NCBI RefSeq assembly: GCF_947500065.1
Contig: NZ_CANMQT010000011.1
Span: 1-64,000 of the forward strand
DNA from: an uncultured Aquimarina sp.
GTDB lineage: Bacteria; Bacteroidota; Bacteroidia; Flavobacteriales; Flavobacteriaceae
Reading direction: 5' to 3'
DNA: 64,000 bases
How positions within the stretch are numbered: the first letter of the stretch is position 1; the number at the start of each line of letters is the position of its first letter. Positions 42,721 through 51,973 of this stretch are shown piece by piece. A model generated the notes under the pieces. It had not been told where the DNA came from. It did no database searches and worked only from the letters and a program-made list of their open reading frames with translations. The translations under genes and the position numbers were made by a program.

Positions 42721-42906
42721 ATGAAAGAAAAAGTACAAAAAAAAGCCTCGTCGAACACTGTGTATGGTTTAGGAATTATTGGAGCATTAATCTATTATAT
42801 AAGTAATGCCACTACTTTTTGGATGGGAGTGTTAGGAATTCTTAAGGCTATTGTTTGGCCAGCTTTTTTGGTGTACGAACTTCTTAAATATGTAGGAGCT
42901 TCTTGA
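42721..42906 (+). CDS. small two-helix membrane protein
   Basis: This 61-residue protein has a basic N-terminus (KEKVQKK) and two hydrophobic helices (about 15-33 and 36-57). No family is recognised. It lies 21 bp after the HMA gene and 15 bp before the BRO-N gene, so it is read on the same transcript. It resembles many small inner-membrane proteins induced by stress. Confidence 0.6.
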   Translation: MKEKVQKKASSNTVYGLGIIGALIYYISNATTFWMGVLGILKAIVWPAFLVYELLKYVGAS

Positions 42907-42921
42907 TATTATTAGTCAAAA

Positions 42922-43686
42922 ATGGAAACAATGGATACACAAATCACCAAAAAAGAAAGTGCTAATTATTTCCAACAATTAACATCTATAGAAATCGATA
43001 ATCAAATATGGTTTATTGCAGAAGATGTTACAGCTGTTTTAGAACTTGAAAATGTAAATGAAGTATGGAACTCTTTGGATCCAGAAGAGCGTTTTGCTAC
43101 AGAAATATATAAAGATGGTAAAAAGGAGAATGCGAATTTAATTTCTGAAGGTGGTTTATACGCTTTGATCTTCCGAAGTAATACCAGAAAGGCGAAAAAA
43201 TTCAGGAAATGGGTTACTAATCAAGTGTTGCCTTTGATTAGGGTTAGGGGATATTATAATACAAAACGTTTAGAAATTCCCAATTTTGTAATTAGGTTTA
43301 ATGATAATTGGGATCGAGTTTCACCGGGCTATTTTTCCGTTTTGAGCGAACTTTTTATACGTTTATACGGACGTTTTGAGCAGGAAGGATATATTTTACC
43401 TAGTTATGCATTAGATGGCAAAGAGATGAGACCCGATATAAGTGTAGCACTTTACTTTGATAAATATCTGGAAGAAAAGTTTCCTCAGTATAATCGTGAG
43501 TACAAAACGTATTTACACAGACTTCCTAACGGAAAAGAGGTAGAAGTAAAACAATATAGTAATCATTTATTGTCTGTATTCATCAATTTTATAGATAACT
43601 ATTGGTTACCTGAATATGCCAGTGAATATTTTGAGAAAAGAGACAAGAAAGCCTTAGAATATCTTCCGAAACTCTTACCATCATAA
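42922..43686 (+). CDS. BRO-N plus P63C domain protein
   Basis: This 254-residue protein has an N-terminal BRO family domain (about 15-115; QIWFIAEDVTAVLEL, LISEGGLYALIFRSNTRKAKKFRKWVTNQVLPLIR) and a P63C-type C-terminal domain (about 125-250). BRO-N domains bind DNA in phage and baculovirus proteins, and P63C occurs in phage-derived genes. No other phage gene lies nearby. It is the last gene of the HMA operon and ends 6 bp inside the convergent TauE gene. It may be a domesticated regulator. Confidence 0.8.
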   Translation: METMDTQITKKESANYFQQLTSIEIDNQIWFIAEDVTAVLELENVNEVWNSLDPEERFATEIYKDGKKENANLISEGGLYALIFRSNTRKAKKFRKWVTNQVLPLIRVRGYYNTKRLEIPNFVIRFNDNWDRVSPGYFSVLSELFIRLYGRFEQEGYILPSYALDGKEMRPDISVALYFDKYLEEKFPQYNREYKTYLHRLPNGKEVEVKQYSNHLLSVFINFIDNYWLPEYASEYFEKRDKKALEYLPKLLPS

Positions 43687-44409
43687 ATTAGCAATGATAC
43701 TAGCAATCCCAATTGCCAGAATAAGAAATAATACAAATTTTCTAAATTGCTCTTGAGATATTTTATTTAGTATTTTCTTCCCAATCCAAGTGCCAAGAAT
43801 GCTTACCACAATTAAAAAAGGAACTAAGTACAAAATTTCCTGTTTCATATAACCATTAAAATAGTAGACAATAGTTCTACTAAAATCTACTCCTAAGTCG
43901 ATGATCGCAGAGGTAGCAATAAATTTATCTTTATTCATTTTAAAAGCTGCCATGGTAATACCTCTTATGGCTCCACCTGTACCCAAAACTCCAGCACTTA
44001 GCCCGGATAATGAGCCTCCGATTATAGCATTTTTTGTGGTTGATTTTACTTTAAGTTGCTTGAAAATTAAGAATATAAGACTCAGACCAATAAGAAAAAA
44101 ACCTAAAAACCAAGTCAAGATTTGCGGATCCAGATATTTACTTAAATAAGCACCAACAGAAACAAATAATACCGCTGGAACTCCTAATGTGAGAACTAGT
44201 TTTTTATCCAATCCTTTTTTAAACAAGGCAATTTTGGTTACGTTACTGGAAAGATGAAATAATGCTGTGAGCCCCAACACTGATTGAAAATCTAAAAAGA
44301 AATTTGCTACAGGAACAAAGAATACAGAAGATCCAAACCCACCTACTGTTCCTAATATTTCTGAAAGAATCGCAAGGATGATAAATATTGGTAAGTATCT
44401 GTCAAGCAT
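43681..44409 (-). CDS. TauE/SafE family sulfite/sulfonate exporter-like membrane protein
   Basis: This 242-residue protein has about eight membrane helices in the DUF81/TauE arrangement, with GFGSSVFFVPVANFFL near the start and LSGLSAGVLGTGGAIRG in the middle. It is predicted to export an anion such as sulfite or a sulfur compound. ATG 44409 is chosen since the frame up to 44472 would run through the operator. It has its own shared-operator promoter and lies beside a decayed persulfide dioxygenase-rhodanese gene. Confidence 0.88.
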   Translation of the reverse strand: MLDRYLPIFIILAILSEILGTVGGFGSSVFFVPVANFFLDFQSVLGLTALFHLSSNVTKIALFKKGLDKKLVLTLGVPAVLFVSVGAYLSKYLDPQILTWFLGFFLIGLSLIFLIFKQLKVKSTTKNAIIGGSLSGLSAGVLGTGGAIRGITMAAFKMNKDKFIATSAIIDLGVDFSRTIVYYFNGYMKQEILYLVPFLIVVSILGTWIGKKILNKISQEQFRKFVLFLILAIGIASIIANL

Positions 44410-44428
44410 ATTTCTAGTTATATATACA

Positions 44429-44471
44429 TAAAAGTATGACGTATTATGATCATAATTTATGATAAATATCA
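44429..44471 (-). promoter_or_regulatory. Crp/Fnr-type operator plus -7 element, TauE promoter
   Basis: Dyad TGATAAATATCA (44460-44471 on plus), read on minus, followed after 23 nt by TACTTTTA (44436-44429; five of six). This is the last member of the series in the window. Confidence 0.75.
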
Positions 44472-44607
44472 CTTCAGATTAGATACAAAAAGGTGTCATC
44501 GTTCATAAGTGTCTCTGTTTTTTGATTTAAATAAAACTGCTATAGGTTGCGGTATTTTTAATTAATCATGTCTTTGAGAAATTATTTGATATTTATTTCA
44601 AGGAAAA

Positions 44608-45325
44608 ATGAGAATTGAACTAATGTATACAGGTTGTCTTTCACAGGGAGCATATTATATAGAAAGTAAAGGAGAGGTAGCTATTATAGATCCGATTAGA
44701 GAGATAAAACCTTATATTGAAAAGTCAAAAGAGAATAATGCAAGTATAAAATATATTTTCGAAACTCATTTTCATGTGGATTTCGTAAGTGGACATATAC
44801 CGAGATCTATTTTTATTGGTTTAGATGGTGGTTTTGCACCTTGGGTAGGTCCATTAATAGGAGATGTAAAACAATCTATATTATTGATTACACCTAAGAG
44901 AAGAAGAAACTATCACCAGACTTTCCAGAGTAGGATTTGATAATATTTTAGGGTGTCTAAAAGGAGGTTTTGATACTTGGCAAAAGGCTGGTAAAGAAAT
45001 AGATACTTTAGATTCTATTTCTGCGGATGTTTTTAAATAGAAACTTTCTGATAATGTTCCGGTTTTTGATGTAAGAAAACCTTCAGAGTTTTCTACTGCA
45101 CATGTTAAAGATGCTGATAATACTCCACTTGATTTCATTAATAAACATTTTGCTCAATTTCCAAAAGATAAAACTTTTTATATTCATTGTGCTGGCGGAT
45201 ATCGTTCCGTAATTGCTGCTTCTATTTTAAAAAGTAGAGGAATTCATAATTTGGTGGATATTGCAGGCGGTTTTAAAGCAATCCAAGAAATAGGAATATC
45301 TGTGGAAAAACTTCAGGAAAATTAA
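44608..45325 (+). pseudogene. decayed MBL-fold persulfide dioxygenase/rhodanese fusion
   Basis: The N-terminus (MRIELMYTGCLSQGAYYIESKGEVAIIDP, THFHVDFVSGH) is the start of a metallo-beta-lactamase persulfide dioxygenase. It then jumps directly to IPRSIFIGLDGGFAPWVG, which belongs far downstream in intact homologues, so roughly 190 codons are deleted. The frame shifts near 44895-44905 (into ITRLSRVGFDNILGCLKGGFDTW) and a TAG interrupts it at 45038-45040. After that a rhodanese domain with CAGGYRS continues to a stop at 45325. Intact family members have about 470 residues. Confidence 0.88.
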
Positions 45326-45730
45326 TTTTTCATAGCCCAACATGATATTAATGAATATTAGGAAGATGTAATAACTCCAATGATAATATTCTAATATACT
45401 TTTTATCTCCATTCAGTTTTGATGATATTCTTCATGAAATATTAACAGTTATGTAGTTATCTGTATTGAAAAAATCTATAATATGTAAAAGCGAAGTTTA
45501 GGTTTGTGATTAAGGAAATAGCTTGTGTTTTTTTTATTTTAATTATTTGATTTTCAAGTTTTTAATAATTTTTTAAGTTTAAGAAAATTAAGAAGAATAT
45601 CCTCGTTGTATATGTAATGTTAAGATTGCTGTATTGCTAATATTAGGTTGGTTTTATTGTAGTTTTGGTAAAATAAATGTGAAAAAACAGTTAAATATTC
45701 ATTTGTTTTTCAGCTAATATTTTACACCTA
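45326..45730. other. intergenic region upstream of the SusC gene
   Basis: This 405-bp AT-rich leader region has no credible reading frame. No Crp/Fnr-type dyad is present. A -7-like TTCATTTG lies near 45698, so a promoter for the PUL is likely here. No strong hairpin was recognised. Confidence 0.4.
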
Positions 45731-48700
45731 ATGAGGAATATATTATTATATCTATTTATTATCACAACACAGTTATGTGTTGCTCAAGAAAACACAGTAA
45801 CGGGGAAAACTGTTAATTCGAATTCTGGTGAACCATTACCTTTTGTTAATATAATTAATAAAAGTAACAATTCGGGAGCTACTTCTGATTTTGATGGGCT
45901 TTTCTCATTAATAGCAGAGAAAGGGGAGACATTGGAGTTTAGTTCAGTAGGATTCAAAACTATTATTATTGTAGTGGGAGATACTACGGTTTTGGATATC
46001 CAATTAGAAGAAGATGTTGCAGAATTAGAGTCCGTAGTTGTAATTGGTTATGGTACACAACGAAAAAAAGAAGTTACAGGAGCTGTAGCTACTGTAAAAG
46101 CAGAAGTTCTTGATCAATTGCAACCTCAAAAAGCTATTGAGGGTTTAAGAGGGACAACAGCTGGTGTACAAGTTACCCAACAAGGAGGTAATCCTGGAGC
46201 GGCTTTTAATATAGCTATTAGAGGGGTTTCTTCTAATGTGAATAATGAACCACAAGTTTTTATTGATGGAGGATTGTCAGATTTTGATAATATTAATCCA
46301 GACGATATAGAAACTTTTACAGTTCTTAAGGATGCGCAAGCAGCTATATATGGAGTTTCTGCAGGTAATGGAGTTATATTGATTACTACTAAATCAGGAA
46401 AGAAAAACAAAAAAGCTAGCTTTTCTTACAGCACATATACGGGCTTCCAAAATGTATCTAAAAAGATAAATGTATTAAATGCCACGGAGTATGGATTGAT
46501 ACAGAATGAAAAATTTATTAATGGAGGAGGTGCTATTCGATTTGCGAATATAGCTTCATTAGGAAGAGGTACTGATTGGCAAGAAGAAATATTTACCGAA
46601 GCTCCAATTACTAACCATTCACTTCAGGTTACCGGTGGAGGAGATAAATACTCTTATTTATTAAGTGGAGCTCATCTAGATCAAGAAGGTGCTATAGGCG
46701 GAAAGAAAGCCAAATACATAAGAGATAATGTGAGGTTAAAACTTAATGTTGATTTATCTCCAGCATTAAAATTGTCCACGGATGTAAATTACTTACATAC
46801 TAATAACAAAGGTGTATTTGCAAATGGTTTAGGATCGGTAACTTTTAATGCTCTAAATAATGAACCTTATTTAGCAGTTAGAGATGAAAATGGTGTGCTT
46901 ACTCTTGGTTCTTCTGATAGTTCTAATGAGGTTTATAATCCAGTAACTCAGCTTCAAAATTCATACAATGATTTTGATCAATCCAGAGTTTCGGGTAACA
47001 TCGCTTTAGATTATAAAATTTTTCCAAATTTAAGATTAAAACCACGTTTTAATATAACCAATCAAAGTGATAAGGCTAGACAGTTTACACCTTCGTTTTT
47101 TTATGGGCCTTCTAAAAGTGCCAATGTTGCAGACGAAGAAAATACAGTCTCAGAGCAATTTCGGGTAAATAATAATTACGTATTTGATTTTGTGGCAACC
47201 TACAATAAAACTTTTGTAGAAAATCATCAAGTAACATTGACCTTAGGAACAACAGCACAAAGGTTTTGGGGATATGGAATTTCGGCTTCAGCATTTGATG
47301 TGCCATTTAACTCTTGGGAATTTGCAACCGTAGCTAATGGAACACCTTTTTCACCATCCTTGGATCCTGACGAGAGACCTAATCCTAATAACTTTAATGG
47401 TAAGTATGAATATGAAAACACAAAATCTGCTTTCTTTGGAAGACTGCAATATGACTTTAAGGGAAAATATTTATTATCAGCTCTATATAGAATTGATAAA
47501 TCTTCATCGTTCGGGCCAGAATTTAATACAGGTTTCTTCCCTTCTTTTACCGCAGGATGGATAGTTTCCGAGGAAGAGTTTTTGAACGATAGTAATACAG
47601 TAAACTTTTTGAAATTAAGAGGTAGTTATGGTATTGTAGGAAATGATGCTGCTTTAAGTCAAATTTCAGGAGCTTTCAGGTCTAATATAAATGCTACTTC
47701 GGATTACGCTATTGGAGGTGGAAATCAAGTGATTTTTGGAGTGGCACCAGGACGTTTGCCTAATCCAAACCTTAAATGGGAAGAAGCAAAACTATTTGAT
47801 GTAGGTGTTGATTTGGAATTGTTTGACAATAAGGTAAGTATCGTAGCAGATTATTTTGACAAAACTACAGAAGATCTGCTAGTAGATGGATTAGATGATA
47901 CAGGACTATCCGGAGGTTCAGCTCCAGGTTCTTCGTTCCCTGTTCAAAATGCAGGAACAGTAGTTAATAAGGGATTCGAATTTTCTATTAATTATAATAA
48001 GCAGATTAGTAAAAATTTAGAGCTTACGATAGGAGGTAATTTTACTACTATTGATAATGAGGTTACTAAAGTAAATCAAGGAGGTTTTATAGAAAGAAGA
48101 GGTTTTAGATTAGATCAGGCTTCTACGAGATTCCAAGAAGGTCTGCCAATTGGATCTTTTTATGGATATCAAACAGATGGTATTTTTCAGACACAAGCAG
48201 AAATTGATAATCATGCATTATATAATCTTGGAGCCCCAGTTGCTCCTGGAGATCTGAAATTTGTAGATATTAATAATGATGGAGAAATTACTGAGGATGA
48301 TAGAACCTATATCGGAGATCCGCTTCCTGATTTTACACTTGGTATAAATTTAACATTGGAATATAAAGGGTTTGACCTTGGTGTTTATACCTATGCTTCC
48401 GTTGGTAATGAGTTGTTACGATCTTATGAGCGAGATAATCCAGCAGTAAATCAATTGGATTATGTACTTGGTAGATGGACTGGACCTGGTTCTAGTAATA
48501 CCATCCCCAGAGTAACTACAGAGGCTAATAATAATGGAGTGTTGTCTAGTTTTTATGTAGAAGATGCTTCTTATTTCAGGATTAATAATGTGCAATTAGG
48601 CTATAATTTACCATCCGATGTATTAGATAAACTTAGAATAGAAAAAGTTAGAGTATATGGAACAGTGAATAATGTATACACTTTTACTGAATATAAGGGA

Positions 48701-48805
48701 TATGATCCTGCTGCACTTGGAGGTGATGTTATATCAAGAGGTGTGGATAACGGGTTTTATCCATCTGTTCGAACTATGACATTAGGATTAAACGTAAAAT
48801 TTTAA
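45731..48805 (+). CDS. SusC/RagA family TonB-dependent outer-membrane transporter
   Basis: This 1024-residue protein has a signal peptide (to about CVAQ19), a carboxypeptidase-like regulatory domain (about 22-95), the SusC signature VVVIGYGTQRKKEVTGAV, a plug domain (about 110-215) and a 22-strand barrel ending in an aromatic LGLNVKF. It imports oligosaccharides with SusD. No TonB-box-extended signalling domain is seen. It starts the polysaccharide utilisation locus, with susD 10 bp downstream. Confidence 0.96.
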   Translation: MRNILLYLFIITTQLCVAQENTVTGKTVNSNSGEPLPFVNIINKSNNSGATSDFDGLFSLIAEKGETLEFSSVGFKTIIIVVGDTTVLDIQLEEDVAELESVVVIGYGTQRKKEVTGAVATVKAEVLDQLQPQKAIEGLRGTTAGVQVTQQGGNPGAAFNIAIRGVSSNVNNEPQVFIDGGLSDFDNINPDDIETFTVLKDAQAAIYGVSAGNGVILITTKSGKKNKKASFSYSTYTGFQNVSKKINVLNATEYGLIQNEKFINGGGAIRFANIASLGRGTDWQEEIFTEAPITNHSLQVTGGGDKYSYLLSGAHLDQEGAIGGKKAKYIRDNVRLKLNVDLSPALKLSTDVNYLHTNNKGVFANGLGSVTFNALNNEPYLAVRDENGVLTLGSSDSSNEVYNPVTQLQNSYNDFDQSRVSGNIALDYKIFPNLRLKPRFNITNQSDKARQFTPSFFYGPSKSANVADEENTVSEQFRVNNNYVFDFVATYNKTFVENHQVTLTLGTTAQRFWGYGISASAFDVPFNSWEFATVANGTPFSPSLDPDERPNPNNFNGKYEYENTKSAFFGRLQYDFKGKYLLSALYRIDKSSSFGPEFNTGFFPSFTAGWIVSEEEFLNDSNTVNFLKLRGSYGIVGNDAALSQISGAFRSNINATSDYAIGGGNQVIFGVAPGRLPNPNLKWEEAKLFDVGVDLELFDNKVSIVADYFDKTTEDLLVDGLDDTGLSGGSAPGSSFPVQNAGTVVNKGFEFSINYNKQISKNLELTIGGNFTTIDNEVTKVNQGGFIERRGFRLDQASTRFQEGLPIGSFYGYQTDGIFQTQAEIDNHALYNLGAPVAPGDLKFVDINNDGEITEDDRTYIGDPLPDFTLGINLTLEYKGFDLGVYTYASVGNELLRSYERDNPAVNQLDYVLGRWTGPGSSNTIPRVTTEANNNGVLSSFYVEDASYFRINNVQLGYNLPSDVLDKLRIEKVRVYGTVNNVYTFTEYKGYDPAALGGDVISRGVDNGFYPSVRTMTLGLNVKF

Positions 48806-48815
48806 AAAAAAAGCT

Positions 48816-50336
48816 ATGATTAAATTTACAGATCACTGGAGAAAATTAAGCGTATGCTTGTCTTTTTTCATGGTATCATTATCCTGTAGTGATGATTTTA
48901 CCAATATAGAACCAGAGTTTGAAGTAGGGATCGATGAATTCTTTCAGACAGAGCAGGATTATTTTGAAGCATTGATTGGAGCATATGATTTACTACAAGC
49001 TACATGGCAGACTCAATTTGTAGGAGAGTTTATGTCTGATAATTCCTTAATAGCTGGAGAAATTGGATGTACCGATCAGCCTCAATATCAAGAGTTAGAA
49101 CGTTTTAGTCATACACCCTCTAATACATCAATAGGAGATCGATGGGATTCTTTTTTTGCAGGAGTATATAGATGTGATTTCTTTTTGGATAATGCAGACA
49201 GAATTGAGTTTGATGGTAAAAGTGGGATGATTGCAGAGGTTGTTTTCCTAAAAGCCTTTTATTATTTTGAATTAGCCAGAAATTTTGGTGGGCTTCCTTT
49301 TAAAGATTCTGCCTTTGTGGTAGGAGATGCTGAGAAATTTCCAAGATTACCAGTAGAAGAGACTTATGGTAGAATAGAAGACTGGTTAAAACAAGCCATC
49401 CCTAATCTGCCTACGACTCAGGAACAGGCCGGTAGAGCTACCAGAGGAGCTGCTTTAGCATTGTTGGGTAAAGTATATTTATATCAGAATGATTGGGACA
49501 ATGCAATACGCTATTTAGAGCAGGTAACCTCTCTGGGATATTCTTTAGTTCCAAACTATTCAGATGTATTTCAACCATCAGGAGAAAACGGACCTGAATC
49601 AGTTTTTGAAATTCAGTTTTCCAGTGCTAAAGTAGGTAATTGGGGAGATTTTTCTTTCTTGGATGAAGAAGGAAATATAGGAGCCTGGTTTTCTGGTCCT
49701 AGATATAGAGATGCTACCTATGCAGGAGGATATAGCTTTAATTTACCACAAGCAGATTTAGTAGATAAATACGAATCCACAGACAGTAGAAAAGCAGCAA
49801 CAATATTAGATATTTTCGAATTTACTGGTTTTGCAGATGAAGCTGCATTGGAGACTGAGTTTGGTGGAGTGGTAAAAGGATGTAGTACCGATGTAGGGTT
49901 TTATTTTGAGAAAATTATTACCAAAACGGTAGATTATGAAAGTGAAAATGAGTTTAGTCGATCTTCTCATAATTATAGATATCTGAGATATGCAGATGTT
50001 TTGTTAATGTTGGCAGAAGCTCATAATAAAAAGGGAGAAGATAATATTGCTAGAAGTTATTTAAGACAAGTTGTAGATAGAGCACACGGAACAGGAGTTG
50101 TGGATTTATCTGTGTCAGGGCAATCAATGGAAGATAGGATTCAACTAGAACGTAGGTTAGAATTTGCTGGAGAAGGACATAGGTATTATGATCTTTTAAG
50201 AACAGGAAAAGCTCAGCAAGTTATTGATGCAATTTATGGTGCAGGGACATTTCAGGCGAAACATATGTTATTTCCTATTCCTCAGGATGAAATAGAATTT
50301 GCAAAAGGAAATTGGATACAAAACGAAGGATGGTAA
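48816..50336 (+). CDS. SusD/RagB family glycan-binding lipoprotein
   Basis: This 506-residue protein has a lipoprotein signal (FFMVSLSC, Cys near 24) and the SusD fold: TPR-like helices (such as RYLEQVTSLGYSLVP near 230) and the C-terminal RRLEFAGEGHRYYDLLRTGKAQ motif near 450. It is the surface lid of the SusC transporter, capturing oligosaccharides. Position directly after susC fits the pairing. Confidence 0.95.
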   Translation: MIKFTDHWRKLSVCLSFFMVSLSCSDDFTNIEPEFEVGIDEFFQTEQDYFEALIGAYDLLQATWQTQFVGEFMSDNSLIAGEIGCTDQPQYQELERFSHTPSNTSIGDRWDSFFAGVYRCDFFLDNADRIEFDGKSGMIAEVVFLKAFYYFELARNFGGLPFKDSAFVVGDAEKFPRLPVEETYGRIEDWLKQAIPNLPTTQEQAGRATRGAALALLGKVYLYQNDWDNAIRYLEQVTSLGYSLVPNYSDVFQPSGENGPESVFEIQFSSAKVGNWGDFSFLDEEGNIGAWFSGPRYRDATYAGGYSFNLPQADLVDKYESTDSRKAATILDIFEFTGFADEAALETEFGGVVKGCSTDVGFYFEKIITKTVDYESENEFSRSSHNYRYLRYADVLLMLAEAHNKKGEDNIARSYLRQVVDRAHGTGVVDLSVSGQSMEDRIQLERRLEFAGEGHRYYDLLRTGKAQQVIDAIYGAGTFQAKHMLFPIPQDEIEFAKGNWIQNEGW

Positions 50337-50361
50337 TTGATAACTCAAGAAATAATAACTG

Positions 50362-51954
50362 ATGAAAAAAGTAAAAATAGCAGTGATGATAACATTTTTA
50401 GTAGTGTTTTTGGGCTGCCAACAAGATGATAGTAGTACTGCATTTATAGGAGATGCTGAAGAGGCTTCTGTTTCTGATGTACTATTTAGTATTTCAGATG
50501 ACAATTCTGGAGATGTAACCATAAGACCTTTAGGAACGAATGTGTTGTCATTTGAATTGTTTTTTGGAGATGAGAATACAAATTCTGTATTCTTGACAAA
50601 CGGGGAAAGTGCACAGCATACATACGCAGAAGGAACTTATGAGGTTACAGTTTTAGCATATAATGCTATTGGTCAAATCACCGAGTATAAAGAGAGTATA
50701 GATGTATCTTTTAAAGCACCAGAAAATTTAACATTTCAGGTGATTCCTGATCCCAATAATTTCCTAACATATTCGGTTCAGGCTGATGCAGATTTTGCTA
50801 CGTATATCGAAGTGTATTTTGGAGAGTTTACAGGTGAATTTGTGCAAATTTCTCCTGGAGATATTGTTTCTCATACGTATCAAGCAGAAGGGGAATATCC
50901 AATCACTATTATAGCATATAGCGGAGGAGCCGCTGTAACTCAGGATATGGGAACTATTGAGGTGTTAGCTCCTCAAGAATTGGAGATTACTTTTGATGAT
51001 CCAGATGAGACGTACACGTTTAATACATTCGGAGGGAATCAAACAGTGACTATTGTTGATAATCCAGATGTTTTCGGGAATCTAAGTCCTAAAGCTGTGC
51101 AATGGATTGATGGTAGTCCAAGCGAAGTATGGGCAGGTGCAGCTATTAGTTTATCCAATGGTATTAATTTTGGATCAGGTACTACTTTTAGTATGAAAGT
51201 ATGGTCTCCTAGCGCAGGAACGCCTTTTAAACTTAAGTTTGAGAGTCTTGCAGATCCTAGTTCAGCGGTAGAGGTGGATGTGTTAACTACTACCACAAAT
51301 GCGTGGGAAGTGTTAACATACGATTTTTCTACAACAGATTATGCAGCACAGTTCGCTAGTAACGCGGCTAATAACATGGTAGTGTTTCCAAATTTTGGTG
51401 CTGATGGAGGAGATGTAACATATTACATTGATAATATTATTCAGGGAGAACAAACATTAGATGAGGTGCTGCCTATATTGCCAATAGATTTTGAAAGTAG
51501 TGCAGGTACTTTTAATTTGTTTGGATTTGGAGGTACAGCAACAGAAGATGCAGTCGGTCAGGTAATCGATAATCCAGATATATCAGGAATAAATACTTCT
51601 ACAAGAGTTGCTACATTAAATAAACCGGCAGGCTCCGAAGTTTGGTCTGGAGTGGCTATTCCATTAAGAGAAGGATATTCTATAGATTTCACTTCTTCTA
51701 CTATGATTAGTGTGGATGTATGGGTGCCGAGAGCTGGAATTCCAATATTATTTAAAGTAGAAAATGGAACCGGTGATGCTGCAGAAATTTCGGTGATGGC
51801 GACACAAGCTAATACATGGCATACACTAACCTTTGATCTAAGTAGCGCACCTGGTTTCAATAGTTCAATAGCGTATACACAAGTAGATTTGTTTTTCGAT
51901 TTTGGAACTGCCGGAATGGGAGAAGTGTTCTATTTCGATAACATTAGACAATAA
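50362..51954 (+). CDS. PUL surface lipoprotein with PKD domains and two CBM-like domains
   Basis: This 530-residue protein has a lipoprotein signal (VVFLGC, Cys near 19) and two N-terminal PKD-like domains (about 35-115 and 120-205, each closing with a YxxxGxYxVTxxAY-type motif). Two homologous beta-sandwich repeats follow (about 210-360 and 370-530), sharing the WSGxAIPL/SxKVWxP and YFDNI segments. The repeats look like carbohydrate-binding modules. It probably serves as a surface glycan-binding protein of the laminarin locus. Confidence 0.8.
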   Translation: MKKVKIAVMITFLVVFLGCQQDDSSTAFIGDAEEASVSDVLFSISDDNSGDVTIRPLGTNVLSFELFFGDENTNSVFLTNGESAQHTYAEGTYEVTVLAYNAIGQITEYKESIDVSFKAPENLTFQVIPDPNNFLTYSVQADADFATYIEVYFGEFTGEFVQISPGDIVSHTYQAEGEYPITIIAYSGGAAVTQDMGTIEVLAPQELEITFDDPDETYTFNTFGGNQTVTIVDNPDVFGNLSPKAVQWIDGSPSEVWAGAAISLSNGINFGSGTTFSMKVWSPSAGTPFKLKFESLADPSSAVEVDVLTTTTNAWEVLTYDFSTTDYAAQFASNAANNMVVFPNFGADGGDVTYYIDNIIQGEQTLDEVLPILPIDFESSAGTFNLFGFGGTATEDAVGQVIDNPDISGINTSTRVATLNKPAGSEVWSGVAIPLREGYSIDFTSSTMISVDVWVPRAGIPILFKVENGTGDAAEISVMATQANTWHTLTFDLSSAPGFNSSIAYTQVDLFFDFGTAGMGEVFYFDNIRQ

Positions 51955-51973
51955 TTTAATGCAACATATGAAT

